A stretch of DNA of 15,862 nucleotides from Candidatus Omnitrophota bacterium (lineage in GTDB: Bacteria > Omnitrophota > Omnitrophia > Omnitrophales > Aquincolibacteriaceae): positions 1 through 15,862 of the forward strand of contig JAHFHB010000009.1 in assembly GCA_023247135.1 (NCBI GenBank). Reading direction: 5' to 3'. Of the stretch, positions 15,601 through 15,862 are shown piece after piece. The notes beneath the pieces were generated by a model. The model ran no database searches. It saw only the letters and a list, made by a program, of their open reading frames with translations, and had not been told where the DNA came from. Every line of letters begins with the position of its first letter. Position 1 is the stretch's first letter. The position numbers and the translations under genes were made by a program.

Positions 15601-15862
15601 AAACCCCGATCCTGAGCATTATGCTCGATATCTAAAAGACCGTGGTTATGCGGTGCAGGTTCTTGAACCCAAATTAAGATTTACCGCCAGTACTCCGGCT
15701 GGAATTCAAGCTCTGAGAGAGCTGATGCTTTTCATGCTGCCGAACTATGGACGTCACCGAATGGATGATAAGCGATTTCAGCAATACCTGAATGAGTGGA
15801 TTCTGAAGGGGGGCGAGGGAAATCTTGGCCACGGACGTGTGGCTTTCGACCATCCGCTGTAT
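9650..15862 (+). CDS. Giant modular multi-enzyme protein, right end cut by window
   Basis: A single open frame of 2071 codons runs from ATG 9650 (first start after the in-frame TAG at 9644) to the window edge without a stop. Residues 1-21 are basic and 23-35 hydrophobic (signal peptide or membrane anchor; cleavage possible near residue 41). Next come an EreA/TIKI-like domain (about 75-470), a nucleotidyltransferase-like region (505-720), a linker with four R-S-E-M motifs (725-816), a GNAT-like region (825-1070), an ATP-grasp domain (1095-1425), a HAD-like domain (1455-1610), a linker with a copied repeat, and a SAM-dependent methyltransferase (1835-2020). Linkers carry R-[SA]-E-M and GC-rich palindromic DNA in frame. 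The whole protein is not one I can name. It could be an exported effector, a surface polyprotein that is cleaved, or a synthetase-like assembly; the sequence does not decide. Confidence 0.9.
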   Translation, partial: MLNSNVKKGLWPQRGGSIFFHRILAATLCVCLLIGNPPGYSEIPRSGVAAPGAKVELVIPEELGTLEESRAGTNPKTVIYVQDAHDSLEAQENIAKLIQDVVARYGVKTVLEEGYEGPVPTDKYFGAIKDPKIRKKVAYFLMDKLRLGGAEYAHITRKKDFTLMGADSLLLHRKNIERYQASEKYRKETQADLLAMDAEIRKLTQRTFTHELKEWMGLKEKLDRKELDLLDYLQRTQMLFLKGISFEDFRTRYPGLSLLLSAKGTGDVKLLEKLKASVNYKNIFEEINRLEDDYAGSHLSPHPGVILRPAEGRAKDLSIEKIFHYYKLIQLLKRLNAIEVTEEEYEAVKKDLIPLSHGVGEGRVGVVDTAQIADFIAAQTGQSLVLSKHWEKNIQSAIEFYEVARERDGSIQSRLKDYAASEGAAPVVLVYGGFHKGRIKELLRQSGLSYVVVSPKITSASPKHEAYYRQLMRMGYGSMALPKLTATATTPPRFLDLAAISAQSEVRMLRQLRTLTKIAATDSSDNLERALSSMDLSWSQQGERMGFSRSEVRKKGRQILQANSTEFNGNGIALTPKGKMLAIKLYQSALNDFAAGLGGIREVHGRAVQFKIGYLFGSLVSGRIRPGIFPAGISYEQAQLESGIGIFGEAKDKKRWPSDMDLQVSYGVSGLSGAAIQIHGRIDQLAKEIYEDTGILIHHAPFYARSSPIIPADTLIHDGLIQFLSRSEMWIPERERDGKDGARHHLRLNQDARSEMPQDGSLGTSVNSPLPDGRDRDVRAADGGKSSSPEARSEMPHPGSDETSRDAARRRRSEMRVAPPAQSDAEKREQIAARVQSLLTDDNKIQTLSTPQAMREFALFRDSIIAAPGMAEFFSPVHLEMLYQSVGEQSYQAQFNLSGGLTLTIVSLLRTDGSNRRTHIFKVKNDETGVEKVVGYMNYSIIQSSIKSQSRAANIGFDIYISYRKGGAADLGFNSAEIFEASLRMIRHFNPEISSFEVRTNSQLRDHWSGKKEGEGVKIGDGYENARFYLREGFYPPDNLSMANALMERKRGRQALANGELDQLIQAHEVWVLPLARAEMRSVPPARVISSPFPNLKESSDLRVSDLQFALFGKYTARNIFRGGPIRQPEYFVFFNKDRAVFDAFKQQVVDAQDKSPHIEFTDPRDAQDFRTVIHEFLSGQIPFPLIFKPHSQAWGNGIFYLTRKSPAAVTVTMADKPGDYYLKNYLVTAGHSVRRPQKNVMEIELDAQAAETEKYLYDLWTRISVDAEDKFYDAGMVESVMPKITIEGQTYETRHVVSGNISSDRVEDVILEKRRWTANIGKSSFFKYPEARELRGGHYLYFPLYQSYVPEPQREAFKAYVDQLLKEEFVYMVRRLKAAGIHMDREIMGSFDLMWLPPEGNGFPIPALVETSFIFPWSDQLPDSKLLSPSFRSEMRNAEGPFFEGSIHEPAFYIAERERASWTPTIAVDLMNTLAYVTPNGFAVRPGIREQLQKLRDAGYRLVLWTSNTKKVPQDFFKAYPEIAALFELAITKENFKIGWIEKGHDREDLARVKAAYAVDGVTSREIDMYFDGKQRIKDIAFLKYRLLIDNDEEWVDFIRESPLFGRWGYEEAILTTPQFDSTQDPVKDRQFVDGLADQVSALVPLRSALRYIPDGDVLKQSSPLPDGRDRDVPATDGGKSSSPEARSEMRSVAGNKKVTASVLGSEVFEVDLDAWLQNEEKGTAPKAEFPDWMRLMNESAATRLHTLLSGYPSEESVRLFFERNVPSVLENSENLYRMVKEIRSKKEFYQQLTAKYVHSLIDSDNAEQGYGTYIRSPLMLRLFERRAALVPALRQIILALFKNNPHPLEDRALIDVGAWDGKLSRTVADGLVGHITAIEPDPKRFALLHEHISESLDAVNADIRQIIANPRHYAIEPADVVLLNHVLYYRYLAEKREHEEVLNWAQSVLKPGGISIAVVNGMRTDQPASRAHFRSRMGVLETNPDPEHYARYLKDRGYAVQVLEPKLRFTASTPAGIQALRELMLFMLPNYGRHRMDDKRFQQYLNEWILKGGEGNLGHGRVAFDHPLY
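10553..10602. repeat. In-frame palindromic insert 1
   Basis: Contains CACC-CA-GGTG (10553-10562), CTGAG 10568-10572 with CTCAG 10598-10602, and inside these CCTGCC-GAA-GGCAGG (10574-10588). The flavour (CCTGAG...GCGAAGGACCTCAG) is that of dispersed intergenic repeats. It is translated without a stop and interrupts a helical part of the first domain. Confidence 0.6.
10710..10734. repeat. In-frame palindromic insert 2
   Basis: An 11-bp stem (10710-10720 with 10724-10734, one G-T pair) around GGA. It is followed by GGGCAGGGTGGGGGTGG, the style of the widespread CCCTCTCCC/GGGAGAGGG intergenic palindrome. Translated in frame as a Gly/Val-rich stretch (SHGVGEGRVGVVD). Confidence 0.6.
11162..11809 (+). 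other. Domain: helix-turn-helix-like plus nucleotidyltransferase-like region (tentative)
   Basis: Residues about 505-720. The first part (around 528-560, with GFSRSEVRKKGRQIL) reads like a helix-turn-helix. Then YLFGS (G617-S618) and SDMDLQV (D659, D661), followed by a third strand with alternating hydrophobic residues, match the GS...DxD order of the nucleotidyltransferase fold. The spacing of about 41 residues is much longer than usual, so this is a divergent member or a false match. Confidence 0.35.
11822..11853. repeat. Inverted repeat over the first R-S-E-M motif
   Basis: TCCCGCTCT (11822-11830) and AGAGCGGGA (11845-11853) are perfect reverse complements with a 14-nt loop. The left arm encodes the S-R-S of the first motif (SRSEMW, residues 725-730). 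Confidence 0.6.
11856..11893. repeat. Nested palindrome with GGTGCCAGGCACC core
   Basis: The outer arms GAGACG 11856-11861 and CGTCTC 11888-11893 enclose the inner GGTGCC-A-GGCACC at 11870-11882. The core resembles the arm of the intergenic palindrome at 2204-2260. Confidence 0.6.
11903..11944 (+). repeat. 42-bp coding hairpin unit, copy A
   Basis: Fourteen codons beginning with A-R-S-E-M and ending G-T-S. It holds an 8-bp stem (11919-11926 with 11931-11938) of which six pairs align with copy B at 12020-12061. See the covariation finding. Confidence 0.7.
11950..12035 (+). repeat. 86-bp in-frame direct repeat, copy 1
   Basis: Matches 14638-14723 at 84 of 86 positions and is read in the same frame, ending in GCTCGTTCCGAGATGC (A-R-S-E-M). 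It contains hairpins CCCTGCC-GGAT-GGCAGGG (11955-11972) and TGCCGC/GCGGCA (11986-12002). Confidence 0.9.
12020..12061 (+). repeat. 42-bp coding hairpin unit, copy B
   Basis: Fourteen codons aligned without gaps to copy A: 34 of 42 bases are identical. The stem is 12036-12041 with 12050-12055, 8-nt loop. Its first 16 bp are also the last 16 bp of the 86-bp repeat. Confidence 0.7.
12067..12084. repeat. Hairpin before the fourth R-S-E-M motif
   Basis: CGCCGC (12067-12072) and GCGGCG (12079-12084) form a perfect 6-bp stem around ACGGAG. The next codons encode R-S-E-M-R (residues 812-816). Confidence 0.5.
12122..12859 (+). other. Domain: GNAT acetyltransferase-like region
   Basis: Residues about 825-1070. 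The segment VVGYMNYSI, then IGFDIYISYRKGG followed by a long helix, and finally ENARFYLREGFYP (N1025-F1034) follow the order of GNAT motifs D, A and B, the last being the classic N-x-A-x-x-x-Y-x-x-x-GF pattern. The usual Q/R-x-x-G-x-G/A acetyl-CoA loop is not clean (YRKGGAADLG), so activity is uncertain. Confidence 0.5.
12875..12892 (+). other. Boundary motif A-R-A-E-M-R (fifth copy)
   Basis: Residues 1076-1081, at the junction of the GNAT-like and ATP-grasp domains, followed by SVPPAR. The codons (GCG AGA GCT GAA ATG CGC) differ from those of the other copies (CGT TCC GAG ATG), so similarity here is at peptide rather than DNA level. Confidence 0.7.
12932..13924 (+). other. Domain: ATP-grasp ligase-like
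   Basis: Residues about 1095-1425. FPLIFKPHSQAWGNGI holds the ATP-binding Lys (K1189) before a Gly-containing loop. MVESVMP (E1279) is the adenine/ribose-binding strand, ETRHVV supplies an Arg (R1295), WTANIGK is the N-x-x-K-like loop, and SFDLMWL (D1393) with ALVETSF (E1411) supply the metal-binding acids. Order and spacing fit an ATP-grasp carboxylate-amine ligase. The substrate is unknown. Confidence 0.65.
13943..13960 (+). other. Boundary motif F-R-S-E-M-R (sixth copy)
   Basis: Residues 1432-1437, between the ATP-grasp and HAD-like domains. Codons CGT TCC GAG ATG match the copies at 12023 and 14711. No strong palindrome adjoins it. Confidence 0.7.
14012..14479 (+). other. Domain: HAD-like, second Asp replaced
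   Basis: Residues about 1455-1610. Motif I is IAVDLMNTLAY (D1470-L-M1472-N-T1474), motif II is VLWTSNT (T1507, S1508) after a helix RPGIREQLQKLRDAGYR, and motif IV is LLIDNDEEW (D1591, D1593). The general acid/base Asp expected two residues after D1470 is Met, so a normal phosphatase reaction is unlikely. Confidence 0.65.
14638..14723 (+). repeat. 86-bp in-frame direct repeat, copy 2
   Basis: The second copy lies in the linker between the HAD-like and methyltransferase domains. Its two differences from copy 1 fall in GTACCTGCCACTG versus GTACGTGCCGCTG; the second weakens the TGCCGC/GCGGCA stem. The encoded linker is Ser/Pro/Gly/Asp-rich and ends A-R-S-E-M-R. Confidence 0.9.
15152..15709 (+). 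other. Domain: class I SAM-dependent methyltransferase
   Basis: Residues about 1835-2020. Motif I is LIDVGAWDGKLS (D1857 to G1863), motif II is the acidic AIEPDP (E1881), followed by PADVVLLNHVLYY (motif IV region) and VLKPGGISIAVV (post-motif strand). These are the expected elements of a Rossmann methyltransferase. A helical region (about 1700-1830) precedes it and may select the substrate. Confidence 0.85.

Overview
The window is a bacterial chromosomal segment with two parts. Positions 1-9476 hold compact, co-directional housekeeping and surface-glycan genes on the + strand. Positions 9650-15862 hold one uninterrupted reading frame of 2071 codons that is still open at the right edge. The giant multi-domain protein, the recurring peptide R-S-E-M-R between its domains and the palindromic DNA embedded in the frame suggest a member of Omnitrophota (formerly OP3) or a related PVC-type lineage. 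This assignment is inference from style and needs a phylogenetic check on gltX or uppP.

Left part, in order: a possible tail of an upstream gene and hairpins (1-118); a stand-alone CheY-like receiver (131-496); glutamyl-tRNA synthetase (520-1848); a HIT-family hydrolase (1858-2199); a perfect 23-bp inverted repeat (2204-2260); a promoter and structured leader before tRNA-Gln(CTG) (2280-2502); a small coiled-coil protein (2532-2867); tRNA-Leu(GAG) (2888-2969); phosphomannomutase/phosphoglucomutase (2989-4347); mannose-1-phosphate guanylyltransferase (4347-5408); undecaprenyl-diphosphatase (5423-6265); an RlmI-type rRNA methyltransferase (6262-7443); and an acyl-CoA dehydrogenase (7608-9476). 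The mutase, guanylyltransferase and UppP genes overlap or nearly touch. They form a unit that would make GDP-mannose and recycle the undecaprenyl phosphate carrier for cell-surface glycan assembly.

Right part: the giant protein starts with a signal-like hydrophobic segment. It then carries, in order, an EreA/TIKI-like domain (tentative), a nucleotidyltransferase-like region (tentative), a GNAT-like region, an ATP-grasp domain, a HAD-like domain lacking its second Asp, and a class I SAM-dependent methyltransferase. The peptide R-[SA]-E-M recurs at least seven times, always in the linkers between these domains. The linkers, and two points inside the first domain, contain GC-rich palindromes translated in frame. 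One 86-bp linker segment is present twice, 2.7 kb apart, with only two mismatches. Two 42-bp units differ at eight positions, six of which are three compensatory base pairs in a hairpin. The combination of a boundary peptide, modular enzymes and in-frame palindromic DNA is the strongest candidate here for an undescribed system.

Limits: all calls were made by reading the sequence. No homology search, structure prediction or covariance-model search was run. Domain names inside the giant protein rest on motif recognition and vary in certainty.
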